A stretch of DNA of 64,000 bases from Pontibacter arcticus. Lineage in GTDB: Bacteria > Bacteroidota > Bacteroidia > Cytophagales > Hymenobacteraceae. The stretch is taken from NCBI RefSeq assembly GCF_003284895.1, contig NZ_QMDV01000003.1, positions 188,501 through 252,500 on the forward strand. The letters run 5' to 3'. This document shows positions 24,692 through 33,839 of this stretch, one piece after another. The translations under genes were made by a program, and so were the position numbers. Below the pieces are notes generated by a model, which was not told the DNA's origin, did not search any database, and worked only from the letters and a program-made list of their open reading frames with translations. Position 1 is the stretch's first letter. The number at the start of each line of letters is the position of its first letter.

Positions 24692-27600
24692 TTAGTTGAA
24701 GATGTAACGAACGCCAACCTGCATTTGGTAAACAGAAGAAGTGCTCAGGTTATTTCTAAAGCTTGAAGAAATTGGCTGGTTTCTGTCTGCGTTTAATCTG
24801 AATGTAGGAGCAGCGTTTGGTAAAGCAGCAGAGTTAGCAGGTGTTAAGATAGCTACCTGGTTTGTTTGGCTACGTACACCCCAATCGCGGTTCAGAAGGT
24901 TACCGAAGTTAAGTACGTCTAAGCTTAACTGAAGTGTGTTACGCTTGCCACCAACGTTTACATAGAAATCCTGTAGTAATCTTACGTCAAACTGGTTTAC
25001 CCATGGTAATAAAGCACCGTTACGCTCAGCATACTGGCCTCTTCTAGAGCTTAAGTAGTCATCCTGATCAACATACTGGAAGAACAGGTCACTTTGCTGC
25101 TGCGGGCTGTAAACCACACCACCGATTGTTGTTTCAACGAACGTGATCTCGCTTGCATCTCTTGGAATGTAGATAAGGTCAGCGTTAGCACCATCTCTGT
25201 TGAAATCACTTGAGTAAATATAAGAGAATCGGCCTTGCTCAGAACCATCGTATACCATAGAAAGTGTAGTAGCGAAATGCTTCGCGTATTCTTTCTTATA
25301 AGCTAAGGAAGCAATTACTCTGTTTGGTATTACATAGTTTGCATAACCAAGTTCCGGGGTGTTAGCACCGTTAACAGCTGTAGTTAAGTTCCAAGATGAT
25401 AAAGACTGGTCGCCGCTACCGTCGTAGGTGTTTTCAGCCTGGCTTCTTGTATAAGCAACTAAGGCAGATAAACCGTTTGCAAACGTTTTCTGTAATTGTG
25501 CTGTAGCAGACCAGTAGTAACCTTCCTGGTTGTTATCTAACACGATTGCATTTAAAGCACCACCTGAAGCAGTTCTGTTGATGAACCTTGCATTACCGTT
25601 CGGGTAGATTGGTCTGTGATCAGGATATGCTGTACCAGCTGCCAGGTTAGCTTGAGGCTGTGTTAAGTTAGCGTTTGTGAAAACAGCGTTGTTCAGGTCT
25701 TTAGAGTAGATACCTTCGATTGTCGCAACGATTCCACCTGGTAATAATTTATCAATGGCAAGGTTCGATTTCCAAACCTGTGGCATTTTAAAGTTATCAG
25801 AAGTAGCAGAGATAACAGAAGGTACAGATGTACCGGCTGCAGGAGGCGTTGCTGGTCTGTAGAAGTTAGGATCAGGATTGAATGGACCTGGAACCTGTGC
25901 GCCTTCTCTTGCATCTGTAATTTGCAGCATACCTGAGTCACCTGACTGGTTAACTAACCATACAAATGGAATACGGCCTGAGAAGATACCTGTACCACCA
26001 CGTAACTGAAGTGATCTGTCGCCTTTCACATCCCAGTTAAAACCAAGTCTAGGAGAGTATAATGGAGTTGACTTTGGAAGTGTAGCAGTATTTAATTTCT
26101 GACCACCGGCAAATGTTAACTGAGAAACAGCAGGGTTTTCTAACAGATCGATTGGATAGAAAGGAAGATCCACTCGTAAACCACCAGTTATTTTCAGGTT
26201 GTCCATCACTGCGTACTCATCCTGTACATAGATGCCCAGCTGAGAGAATCTGCCTTCCGGAATTGCCTGCTCGAAACCTGGTCTGAGTGAATAAGTTAGA
26301 CCAAAAGCCAATGGATTTGCACCACCTACAAAATCTTCCCAAGAAGCAAATCTGTAGTAGCTGGTACCCATACGCTGGAAACCGTTAGCGATTCTGAAAT
26401 CTTCGTAGTGAACACCAGCAGTTAAGGTATGATTTCCTGCATAGTAAGTAAAGTTGTTGGTAATGGTCAGGGTTTTATCATCCACTTTGTTACCAAAAGA
26501 GAACAGCTCATAACCAAATGAAGTATAAGGCTGGCCGTCTTTTAAGATATCAACAAAAGGGAAGATAGGGCCTTCTGAGCTACGGAAGTTTTTGATCTGC
26601 GTGTAACTTGCTCTGAACGTGTTAGAGAACTTGTTAGAGAAAGAAGAGTTTAACTCACCTACTAAAGAGTAAACGTTGTTGTTGTTTCTGTAGTTTGAGT
26701 TACTGTAATGAAGTGCGTTGATATCTGATCTGCCTACGCCAGAAGCGAAGTTAGTGATCGGAGAAGAAGAACCGCTCATGAAGCTGTCGCCGTAGCCTTC
26801 TACCTGGTTATAACGGATAGTGAAACGGTGATTGTTAGTGATGTTCCAGTCTAAGCGAGCTAAGAATTTGTTGCTGCGGTTTTCAAAACCATAACCCTGG
26901 TAAGCGCCGGTTTCATAACCGTATGTATCGCGCAGGTACTGGCTGAATCTGTCCAGGTCAGCAACCGATGGTCTTGTAACGTTGTTAGCGCTGCCGAATG
27001 GGTTGGCTGGTGAAGAGGCTATTCTCTGCTGGCCGGGAGTTGTTTCTCTTTCGAACTCAGCATTTAAGAAGAAGAATAATTTGTTTTTGATGATCGGGCC
27101 ACCAACGCGTACACCGTACTGCTTGTAATCTCTGTCAGTAACAATAAGCTCATCGTCACCAACTTTTGTACCCTGATAGTCCTGGTTTCTTAAGAAAGTA
27201 TAAACTGAACCAGAGAATTCGTTTGTACCTGATCTTGTAACTGCGTTAACGCCTGCACCTGTAAAGCCTGACTGGCGTACATCGTAAGGAGCAATGTTAA
27301 CTGAAATTTCTTCGATGGCATCTAATGAAATTGGCTGTGAAGAACCACCTGGAAGGTTGGCTGTACCTAAACCAAAGTTGTTGTTAAAGTTAGAACCATC
27401 AATGCTGATGTTGTTAGAACGTGCACTTCTACCACCAATGGCGTTACCATTGCTTTGTGGTGTAAGTCTTGTGAAATCATTAATACTTCTGCTAATAGTA
27501 GGAAGCGCCTGAATCTGTGCTCTTGAAACGTTGGTAGAAGCACCGGTTCTGTCTCCGTTCATTACCGGATCTTTTGTAGCCGTAATCACTACCTCGCCAA

Positions 27601-27952
27601 GCTCTGTTCCGGATTCGCTTAAGCTAACATTAAGTGTGAAAGCATCGCCCAAAGACAATGTAATGTTGTTTGTCGTTTTTGGCTGAAAACCTACATACGA
27701 TACTTCTACCGTATAAGGACCGCCAACACGCATGTTAGGTAAGTTAAAACGACCTTCAGCGTTAGTTGCTGTACCGTAGCGTGTCCCTGATGGCGTATGC
27801 ACAGCTACTACTGTTGCACCCGGAAGACTTTCACCTTTTGTATCGGTGATTGTTCCTGTCATCGAGGATGTTGTAATACCCTGTGCCCAAACCATCTGTA
27901 CTGATAACAGCATGGCCAGACACAAAATCAGACTTCTGTAAATAGATTTCAT
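24692..27952 (-). CDS. TonB-dependent receptor with carboxypeptidase-like N-terminal domain (Oar-type)
   Basis: A 1086-residue outer-membrane protein with a signal peptide ending V-W-A-Q-G. Residues of about 30-120 form a carboxypeptidase-regulatory-like beta-sandwich (G-T-I-T-D-T-K-G-E-S-L-P-G-A-T-V). A plug region follows with V-V-I-T-A-T and S-I-D-G-S-N-F-N-N, then a 22-strand barrel ending in V-R-Y-I-F-N. It resembles Oar-type receptors, often abundant in Bacteroidota, whose ligands are mostly unknown. No SusD partner is adjacent. The gene contains only two AAGTATA copies in 3.3 kb, far fewer than its neighbourhood, and uses a restricted codon set consistent with high expression. Confidence 0.9.
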   Translation of the reverse strand: MKSIYRSLILCLAMLLSVQMVWAQGITTSSMTGTITDTKGESLPGATVVAVHTPSGTRYGTATNAEGRFNLPNMRVGGPYTVEVSYVGFQPKTTNNITLSLGDAFTLNVSLSESGTELGEVVITATKDPVMNGDRTGASTNVSRAQIQALPTISRSINDFTRLTPQSNGNAIGGRSARSNNISIDGSNFNNNFGLGTANLPGGSSQPISLDAIEEISVNIAPYDVRQSGFTGAGVNAVTRSGTNEFSGSVYTFLRNQDYQGTKVGDDELIVTDRDYKQYGVRVGGPIIKNKLFFFLNAEFERETTPGQQRIASSPANPFGSANNVTRPSVADLDRFSQYLRDTYGYETGAYQGYGFENRSNKFLARLDWNITNNHRFTIRYNQVEGYGDSFMSGSSSPITNFASGVGRSDINALHYSNSNYRNNNNVYSLVGELNSSFSNKFSNTFRASYTQIKNFRSSEGPIFPFVDILKDGQPYTSFGYELFSFGNKVDDKTLTITNNFTYYAGNHTLTAGVHYEDFRIANGFQRMGTSYYRFASWEDFVGGANPLAFGLTYSLRPGFEQAIPEGRFSQLGIYVQDEYAVMDNLKITGGLRVDLPFYPIDLLENPAVSQLTFAGGQKLNTATLPKSTPLYSPRLGFNWDVKGDRSLQLRGGTGIFSGRIPFVWLVNQSGDSGMLQITDAREGAQVPGPFNPDPNFYRPATPPAAGTSVPSVISATSDNFKMPQVWKSNLAIDKLLPGGIVATIEGIYSKDLNNAVFTNANLTQPQANLAAGTAYPDHRPIYPNGNARFINRTASGGALNAIVLDNNQEGYYWSATAQLQKTFANGLSALVAYTRSQAENTYDGSGDQSLSSWNLTTAVNGANTPELGYANYVIPNRVIASLAYKKEYAKHFATTLSMVYDGSEQGRFSYIYSSDFNRDGANADLIYIPRDASEITFVETTIGGVVYSPQQQSDLFFQYVDQDDYLSSRRGQYAERNGALLPWVNQFDVRLLQDFYVNVGGKRNTLQLSLDVLNFGNLLNRDWGVRSQTNQVAILTPANSAALPNAAPTFRLNADRNQPISSSFRNNLSTSSVYQMQVGVRYIFN

Positions 27953-27976
27953 AAATACGTTTAAGTGATTTTTTCA

Positions 27977-27984
27977 CAAAAATA
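27977..27984 (-). promoter_or_regulatory. Possible -7 promoter box of the receptor gene
   Basis: TATTTTTG on the minus strand fits the Bacteroidota -7 consensus TAnnTTTG, 25 bases upstream of the start codon. No convincing -33 element was seen. Confidence 0.3.
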
Positions 27985-28089
27985 TTCATAAAGAATTTAA
28001 AAGTCCTTATGTCTGTGTTAATTTAATGTTACGGAGCAGACAATTCTTTGTGAATGTGTGTTAATCACTTGGTAATTATGTAATTATAC

Positions 28090-28731
28090 TTACAAAGGAG
28101 GCCTCACAGCCTTGATAAAAATCTTCTGATAGTGTTCTGCAAAAAAATTGTTTTCGATAACGCCCAGCGAGGTGGAGGCGTGTATAAACCTGATCTCATC
28201 ATCACTTATAACATCTGTTATCATGCCCACATGGGTAATCTCGCGGCTAAAGCGGTTTGCCCCAAAAAAAACCAGGTCGCCTTCCCGTAAATTTCTCACT
28301 TTAACTTCCTGGCCAAACCGGCTTTGCTCTTCTGATGTGCGGGGTAGCGTTACGTCTATACTTTGGAAGGAGGTGCACAATAATCCGGAGCAATCCATAC
28401 CTACCCGTGTAGTGCCGCCCCAGCGGTAAGGCGTGCCGGTATATGAGCGGGCCGTTTTAATAAGTGTAGCAATGTCCTGGTCTAGTTCGCGCGGATTTTT
28501 TACGCGGGTGCGGCTGCTGCGGTCTTTGGAAGCAAGTGTGCCTCCCCTCGATTTTCTAGTACGCTTGGCATACGTACCACTTTTACGGGCCTGTCTTTTT
28601 TCGGCGGCAATCTCACGGGCAGATTTATACGTTTCGCCACGCTTACTGAATACCGGCTGAGACGTTTGGCAGGAAACCAGCAATAAGATAAAAAAGATAA
28701 AGAGGACGGAGGTGGTAAATAATGTTTTCAA
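28090..28731 (-). CDS. NlpC/P60 cell-wall peptidase lipoprotein
   Basis: A 213-residue protein. The lipobox L-L-V-S-C gives Cys21. A basic linker of about 60 residues (rich in Arg and Lys) separates the lipid anchor from a C-terminal NlpC/P60 domain with Y-R-W-G-G-T-T-R-V-G-M-D-C-S-G-L and I-T-H-V-G-M-I. The Cys and His there form the catalytic pair, with the usual third polar residue in the R-F-I-H-A-S segment. These enzymes cleave peptidoglycan stem peptides. The start codon must be TTG at 28731, since an in-frame stop lies two codons upstream and no ATG occurs in the signal peptide. Confidence 0.9.
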   Translation of the reverse strand: MKTLFTTSVLFIFFILLLVSCQTSQPVFSKRGETYKSAREIAAEKRQARKSGTYAKRTRKSRGGTLASKDRSSRTRVKNPRELDQDIATLIKTARSYTGTPYRWGGTTRVGMDCSGLLCTSFQSIDVTLPRTSEEQSRFGQEVKVRNLREGDLVFFGANRFSREITHVGMITDVISDDEIRFIHASTSLGVIENNFFAEHYQKIFIKAVRPPL

Positions 28732-28851
28732 AGCTTACTTTAGCAATTGAGGTAAAACAAAGTATAATGGCTTGTTCAGAGTCTGATTAAACTTCCTGTT
28801 TTGCGCTGCAAATTGATCATTAAGGAACCTGACTTCACGCTTTTTTTGCCC

Positions 28852-28866
28852 CATAGCGCCGCTATG
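28852..28866. promoter_or_regulatory. 15-base perfect palindrome in divergent promoter region
   Basis: CATAGCG, C, CGCTATG. It lies between the divergent NlpC/P60 and glcD genes and follows a T-tract. It could be an operator; nothing else in the sequence identifies the regulator. Confidence 0.4.
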
Positions 28867-28969
28867 ATACGCTAAAACCGTTTCGCCAGAACCCTGTCTG
28901 ACCAATTTTCGCATTCATAAATGAAATTTAAGCAGGCTCTAAGTTACTCACAAGCCGCCCTTTTTAAAA

Positions 28970-30373
28970 ATGAAATTCAATTCTCTTACGCCCGAAGCTA
29001 TCGAAGTACTGTCTGCCATAGTAGGAACGGCACATGCTATACTTCCCGCTGCCACCGATGCAATGGCACGCTATACCCACGACGAAACAGAAGACCTGCG
29101 CTACGAGCCGGAGCTTGTTCTTAAACCTGAGAACGCCACCGAGATAAGCCGTATTGTGAAGTTTTGCCACGAAAATTATATTCCGGTAACGCCACGCGGG
29201 GCAGGAACAGGGCTTAGCGGCGGCGCACTGCCTGTGCATAAGGGAGTTGTGATCAGTACGGAGCGGTTAAATAAAATTATTCAGATTGATGAGCGCAACC
29301 TGCAGGCCACCGTTGAGCCGGGCGTTATCACGCAGGTTTTTCAGGAGGCTGTGATTGCCAAAGGGCTTTTTTATCCCCCAGACCCATCGAGCCGGGGCAG
29401 CTGCTTTTTAGGCGGTAACCTCAGCGAATCGAGTGGCGGGCCTCGCGCTGTAAAGTATGGCGTAACCAAAGACTACGTCCTGAACATGGAAGTGGTGCTG
29501 CCAACCGGCGAAATAACCTGGACCGGTGCCAACGTTCTGAAGAATGCCACCGGCTATAACCTGACCCAACTCATGATCGGGAGCGAAGGTACGCTGGGTA
29601 TCATCACCAAGATCGTATTCAAACTTATACCTTACCCAACTCAGAACCTGGTAATGTTGGCGCCTTTCCGGGATCAGGAAGAAGCGTGTGCAGCTGTATC
29701 ACGGATTTTTATGGCTGGCATTGTACCCTCCGCTTTAGAATTTATGGAGCGCGACGCGATTGTCTGGACAGACCAGTTCCTGAACCTCAACTTATCTTTA
29801 CCAGAAGATATAAAGGCACACTTGCTGATAGAGCTGGATGGCAACGAAATGGATTTGCTTTTTAAAGATGCGGAACGGGTGTACGAAGTGCTGGAAGGGT
29901 TTAATGTAGGCGAAATACTGGTAGCCGATACCGACAAGCAGAAAGCAGACCTTTGGCACCTGCGCCGCAATGTGGCCCATGCTGTAAAAGGCAATTCGGT
30001 TTACAAAGAAGAAGATACGGTAGTGCCGCGCGCCGAACTGCCTAAATTGCTGCATGGCGTAAAAGCGATCGGGGCGAAGTATAACTTCAAATCGGTTTGC
30101 TACGGCCACGCCGGCGATGGCAACCTGCACGTCAACATCATCAAAGGAGATATGAGTGACAACGACTGGAACAACAAACTGCCCGAAGGTATAAAAGAGA
30201 TTTTTGAGCTTTGCGTAAGCCTGGGCGGTACAATTTCCGGAGAGCACGGCATTGGGTTGGTGCAGCGCCCTTATATAAGTATCGCCCTGAACGAAGTACA
30301 ATTACGCCTCATGCGGGGTATTAAAACCCTCTTCGATCCGCACGGTATACTTAACCCCGGAAAAATATTTTAA
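28970..30373 (+). CDS. glcD: GlcD-type FAD-linked oxidase
   Basis: A 467-residue flavoprotein of the GlcD/D-lactate dehydrogenase family. The FAD-binding PCMH domain is in the first half, with P-R-G-A-G-T-G-L-S-G-G-A and D-P-S-S-R-G-S-C-F-L-G-G-N. The C-terminal FAD-oxidase domain has the substrate/metal elements C-Y-G-H-A-G-D-G-N-L-H-V-N and S-G-E-H-G-I-G. It oxidises glycolate, D-lactate or a related 2-hydroxy acid. GlcE and GlcF subunits are not nearby, so it may act alone or with distant partners. The exact substrate is not determinable here. Confidence 0.88.
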   Translation: MKFNSLTPEAIEVLSAIVGTAHAILPAATDAMARYTHDETEDLRYEPELVLKPENATEISRIVKFCHENYIPVTPRGAGTGLSGGALPVHKGVVISTERLNKIIQIDERNLQATVEPGVITQVFQEAVIAKGLFYPPDPSSRGSCFLGGNLSESSGGPRAVKYGVTKDYVLNMEVVLPTGEITWTGANVLKNATGYNLTQLMIGSEGTLGIITKIVFKLIPYPTQNLVMLAPFRDQEEACAAVSRIFMAGIVPSALEFMERDAIVWTDQFLNLNLSLPEDIKAHLLIELDGNEMDLLFKDAERVYEVLEGFNVGEILVADTDKQKADLWHLRRNVAHAVKGNSVYKEEDTVVPRAELPKLLHGVKAIGAKYNFKSVCYGHAGDGNLHVNIIKGDMSDNDWNNKLPEGIKEIFELCVSLGGTISGEHGIGLVQRPYISIALNEVQLRLMRGIKTLFDPHGILNPGKIF

Positions 30374-30386
30374 GTACAAATCAGAT

Positions 30387-30587
30387 TTAGTCAACCGGCA
30401 GGTCATCGTTTTGCTGGCTGGCTAGTTTGTTATCCAGTTTGCGCAGGTTCTGCCACGATTGCAGTACCGTATTTGGTTTTTCATCTACAGGCGCATGTCC
30501 GTTGGGTGTTATACTTTGGTTTACGGCCTCTTTGCCTGAGGTAGATGCTGTTTGAGCGTTTGTAGAGTTTTGGTTGGTAGCTTTCAT
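30387..30587 (-). CDS. Small hypothetical protein
   Basis: A 66-residue ORF starting at an ATG 13 bases after the stop codon of the upstream hydrolase. The N-terminal half is low-complexity, rich in Asn, Thr, Ser and Gln, and the C-terminal half (V-L-Q-S-W-Q-N-L-R-K-L-D-N-K-L) could form one amphipathic helix. The spacing suggests co-transcription with the hydrolase. No family was recognised, and it could still be non-coding. Confidence 0.45.
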   Translation of the reverse strand: MKATNQNSTNAQTASTSGKEAVNQSITPNGHAPVDEKPNTVLQSWQNLRKLDNKLASQQNDDLPVD

Positions 30588-30600
30588 AAAGAGTAGGGTT

Positions 30601-31500
30601 TTAATGCTCCAGTTGTGCTACAGAGCGTTTTAGTTGTTCTTCTTTTATAAAATTGCTGATATAGCTGGTTACTTCTTCTGCATTCTCTTCCTGCAGGAAA
30701 TGCCCGCTTTCCTCAAACTGGATTACATAACATTCATGGAAAAAGGCTTTCCAGCGTTGCAGGTCGCCCTGGCTGATCAGTTTGTCGCGGCCGCCCCAAA
30801 GTATAAGCGTTGGGATATTCTGTATCTTTTTGCGCTCTCTCCAAAGCTCATCATACCATTTGGTTATGCCAACAAGCTCGCGGGCGCAGGGCAGTTTATG
30901 TACACGGTCTTCGGGGTTGCCCAGCGCTTTTACATAATGGTGCCTGATGGTTTCCGGAAGCTCCGCTTCGCCCACAAAAAGCTCGTTCACCAATGCTTTA
31001 GCCGATACATTAAGCTTGGAGTGCATAAACTTGCCTAGCGGGCCAACCAGGTACTTGCTTGTTTTGCCAAACGTCTGCTGTTTCGAAAGCGACCATGCCC
31101 AGGAATTCAGCATGACAATGCTTTTTACGTTTTCAGGGTGATGGATGGCATAAGCAAACCCGATTGGGGCTCCAAAATCATGTACCACCAGCGTAATATC
31201 TTTTAGCTGGAGATGGTCCATCAGTGCCTCAAAATTGGCAGCATGCCCGCGCGGCTTGTAGTTCCAGTCTTCCGGTTTATCAGAAAGGCCGTACCCGATC
31301 AGGTCGAGGGCAATGCAACGGTAATTTCTACTTAAGATCTTGATCAGGTTCCTGTACAGGAAAGACCACGACGGCGTGCCATGCAACATCACAATTACAG
31401 GGCCTTCCCCTTCATCTATGTAATGCATATTGCCGGCATCAAGCGCCAGGTAATGAGATGTAAAGGGATATTCTTGTGTATCCAGCCAGTCAGGTTTCAT
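30601..31500 (-). CDS. Alpha/beta hydrolase, haloalkane-dehalogenase-like
   Basis: A 299-residue alpha/beta hydrolase. The oxyanion element is M-L-H-G-T-P-S-W-S-F, and the nucleophile position is Asp in V-V-H-D-F-G-A-P-I-G, the H-D-x-G pattern shared by haloalkane dehalogenases and some epoxide hydrolases. The base His lies in E-E-S-G-H-F-L-Q-E. It has no signal peptide, so it is cytoplasmic. True dehalogenase activity is not proven by the motif; many relatives act on other substrates. A small ORF follows 13 bases downstream. Confidence 0.85.
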   Translation of the reverse strand: MKPDWLDTQEYPFTSHYLALDAGNMHYIDEGEGPVIVMLHGTPSWSFLYRNLIKILSRNYRCIALDLIGYGLSDKPEDWNYKPRGHAANFEALMDHLQLKDITLVVHDFGAPIGFAYAIHHPENVKSIVMLNSWAWSLSKQQTFGKTSKYLVGPLGKFMHSKLNVSAKALVNELFVGEAELPETIRHHYVKALGNPEDRVHKLPCARELVGITKWYDELWRERKKIQNIPTLILWGGRDKLISQGDLQRWKAFFHECYVIQFEESGHFLQEENAEEVTSYISNFIKEEQLKRSVAQLEH

Positions 31501-31843
31501 AAAACGTTCGGGGTGTATCTACTATCCTATACTTTGAATAGAAAACGAGGTTGCTGATTTCACCCAAAATCCAGCCAGATACTATGTAAAAGCACACGGT
31601 TTTTCTTCGGATGTGAACAGATTCAGGTACGTAAGCCAGAAGTGTTTACAAAGCAAACAAGCCAGCAGCTACAGCCCATGTTAAGATAAAACGAAAGTAT
31701 AAACGCAGCAAAGTATAAAGTTAAGGCAGATTAAAGTATAAGATGTTGATTTCTAGATTATAGAATTTGTTATACTTTACAGCTTGCTATACTTTCTTCA
31801 GCGGCATCATTCCTAAAGTATAAAGTATAACTTTGTGCTACAT
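31501..31843. other. Intergenic region with eight AAGTATA copies
   Basis: No gene is supported. Copies are at 31528, 31695, 31711, 31734, 31771, 31788, 31816 and 31823; the last two form a perfect head-to-tail tandem just before the asnB start. This is the densest cluster in the window. The asnB and hydrolase promoters must lie here. Confidence 0.6.
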
Positions 31844-33754
31844 ATGTGTGGATTAACCGGTGTTATAGCATTTACAGAGCAGGGAAGGCTGGCCATTAGC
31901 CAGCTGCAGGCGGCTGCGGCTGCCCTGAGCCACCGTGGCCCCGATGCCGAAGGCTTTTACCGGCACAACAACATTGGGCTGGCGCACCGCAGGCTTTCCA
32001 TTATTTCTCCGCAAACGGAGGCTAATCAGCCGTTTATAGATAGTAGCCGCCGTTACGTGCTTGTTTTTAATGGCGAGATATTTAATTACAAAGCGCTACG
32101 CACAAAATTGCAGCATACGGGCGTAACCTTTCGTACCGATTCGGATTCTGAAGTTTTGCTGGAGCTCTACAAACAAAAAGGGCAGGATTGCTTGAAAAAG
32201 CTGCACGGTTTTTTTGCCTTCGCCATTTACGATACGTTTGACGGAAGCCTGTTTCTGGCCCGCGACCGTTTTGGCGAGAAGCCGCTGGTATACTATAAAG
32301 ATGCCGATAAATTTATTTTTGGTTCCGAGCTGGCGGCACTTTTCGCTTTAGATGTTCCCCGTGAAATAGATTATACTTCGCTGTTCCAGTACCTGCAGCT
32401 AACCTACGTGCCTGCGCCAGCTACCATGCTGAAAGGCGTTAAAAAGCTGTTACCCGGCCATTCGCTCTACATCAAAAATAACAAAGTGCAGCAAACGGTC
32501 TGGTACAGGTTGCCTTATGATGCTGCAAAAGCCGAAAGTAACCCGATGCCTTACAAACAGCAGCAACTTAAGTTAAAGCAATTACTGGAGCAAGCCGTTA
32601 CCGACCGGATGGTGGCTGATGTACCGGTTGGCGCTTTGCTGAGTGGTGGCCTCGATTCTTCTATTGTGGTGGCATTGGCAGCCCGGCAGAATCCGTCTTT
32701 AAAAACCTTTTCGGTTGGGTTTCCGGACCAGCCATACTTCGATGAAACTGCTTTTGCCCGTTTAGTGTCCACAAAGTATAAAACCGACCATACGGAAGTG
32801 CTTTTTACCAACCATGAGCTGGGCCAGCACTTATATAGTATGCTGAACAGCCAGAGCGAGCCCTTTGCAGATTCGTCGGCGCTGGCCGTGTATGCACTTA
32901 GCAGGCAGGTTGGGGCAAGTATGAAAACTGTTTTATCCGGTGATGGCGCTGACGAACTTTTTGCAGGCTACAACAAACACCGCGCAGAGTATAAAGTACT
33001 AACGGGCGGCCTGGATGTAAAAGCGGTAAAGAGTCTGAAAAGCCTGTGGTCTATGCTTCCAAAATCCAGAAACGATCGCTTCTCCAACACAGTGCGGCAG
33101 CTGCAGCGTTTTGCCGCCGGAGCAAATCTGTCGCCTGAAGAACGGTATTGGTTTTGGGCTGGCTGGCAAACAGAGCAGGAGGCTTTAGCACTATTCCGGA
33201 GTGATAGACGCGCCACTGTTTTTAACAAATTATATGTTGCCAGAAAAAACAGATTATTAATGAGCTTCCGTAGTAACCTTATAAGTTTTAATAACGTACT
33301 GTGTGCCGACTGGGAACTGGTGCTGGCTAATGATATGCTGCACAAAACAGACACAATGGGAATGGCAAACGGCCTGGAAATAAGAAGTCCCTACCTGGAT
33401 CACCGGCTCGTGAAGTTCGCATTTTCGCTGCCTGCTGCGTCTAAGATAGATGGCTCGCACCAGAAAAAGCTGCTGAAAGATACTTTTAGAACGATGTTGC
33501 CCCCGGAATTGTATAGCAGAGAGAAGAAAGGCTTCGAAATTCCGCTGTTATCGTTTCTGAAAAAGGAAGGCGCTGCATTAATACAGGAGTTTCTGTCCGA
33601 TACTTTTATCGCTGACCAAGGGATATTTGATCAGAAAGAGGTGAAACAGTTACGGAAAACCTTTGAATCCGGAGCAGCGGCAAACGTGCAAACCAAAGTA
33701 TGGAGTCTGCTTGTTTTTCAGTTCTGGTGGAAGAATAACATAAAATTAACATAG
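31844..33754 (+). CDS. asnB: Asparagine synthase (glutamine-hydrolysing) family protein
   Basis: A 636-residue enzyme. The ATG at 31844 makes M-C-G-L-T-G-V the start, so the catalytic Cys follows the initiator Met; a GTG nine bases earlier is not the real start. The class II glutaminase domain has H-R-G-P-D-A-E-G, F-N-G-E-I-F-N-Y and D-S-E-V-L-L-E. The synthetase domain has the pyrophosphate loop L-S-G-G-L-D-S-S and S-G-D-G-A-D-E-L-F-A-G-Y. It could make asparagine or, since it heads a sugar-nucleotide and glycosyltransferase cluster, amidate a glycan component. The second possibility is inference from context. Confidence 0.9.
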   Translation: MCGLTGVIAFTEQGRLAISQLQAAAAALSHRGPDAEGFYRHNNIGLAHRRLSIISPQTEANQPFIDSSRRYVLVFNGEIFNYKALRTKLQHTGVTFRTDSDSEVLLELYKQKGQDCLKKLHGFFAFAIYDTFDGSLFLARDRFGEKPLVYYKDADKFIFGSELAALFALDVPREIDYTSLFQYLQLTYVPAPATMLKGVKKLLPGHSLYIKNNKVQQTVWYRLPYDAAKAESNPMPYKQQQLKLKQLLEQAVTDRMVADVPVGALLSGGLDSSIVVALAARQNPSLKTFSVGFPDQPYFDETAFARLVSTKYKTDHTEVLFTNHELGQHLYSMLNSQSEPFADSSALAVYALSRQVGASMKTVLSGDGADELFAGYNKHRAEYKVLTGGLDVKAVKSLKSLWSMLPKSRNDRFSNTVRQLQRFAAGANLSPEERYWFWAGWQTEQEALALFRSDRRATVFNKLYVARKNRLLMSFRSNLISFNNVLCADWELVLANDMLHKTDTMGMANGLEIRSPYLDHRLVKFAFSLPAASKIDGSHQKKLLKDTFRTMLPPELYSREKKGFEIPLLSFLKKEGAALIQEFLSDTFIADQGIFDQKEVKQLRKTFESGAAANVQTKVWSLLVFQFWWKNNIKLT

Positions 33755-33810
33755 AGCATAACACAAAGTATAGTTCTGAAAAAATTAAGACACTTGTCTG
33801 TTTTAAAACA

Positions 33811-33818
33811 TAAATTTG
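33811..33818 (+). promoter_or_regulatory. Possible -7 box of ugd
   Basis: TAAATTTG fits TAnnTTTG and lies 22 bases upstream of the ugd start. A TTG at 33794 is closer than the usual -33 spacing, so support is weak. Confidence 0.3.
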
Positions 33819-33839
33819 TAAATCAAAAATAAACACATT

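Noticed and set aside
24692-27952. Polysaccharide-utilisation (SusCD) locus
   Set aside because: There is no SusD-like gene or glycoside hydrolase beside the receptor, and the receptor is of the Oar type.
28921-29124. Small ORF starting at 28921 before glcD
   Set aside because: It overlaps glcD in another frame, is not family-like, and the glcD start at 28970 fits homologs.
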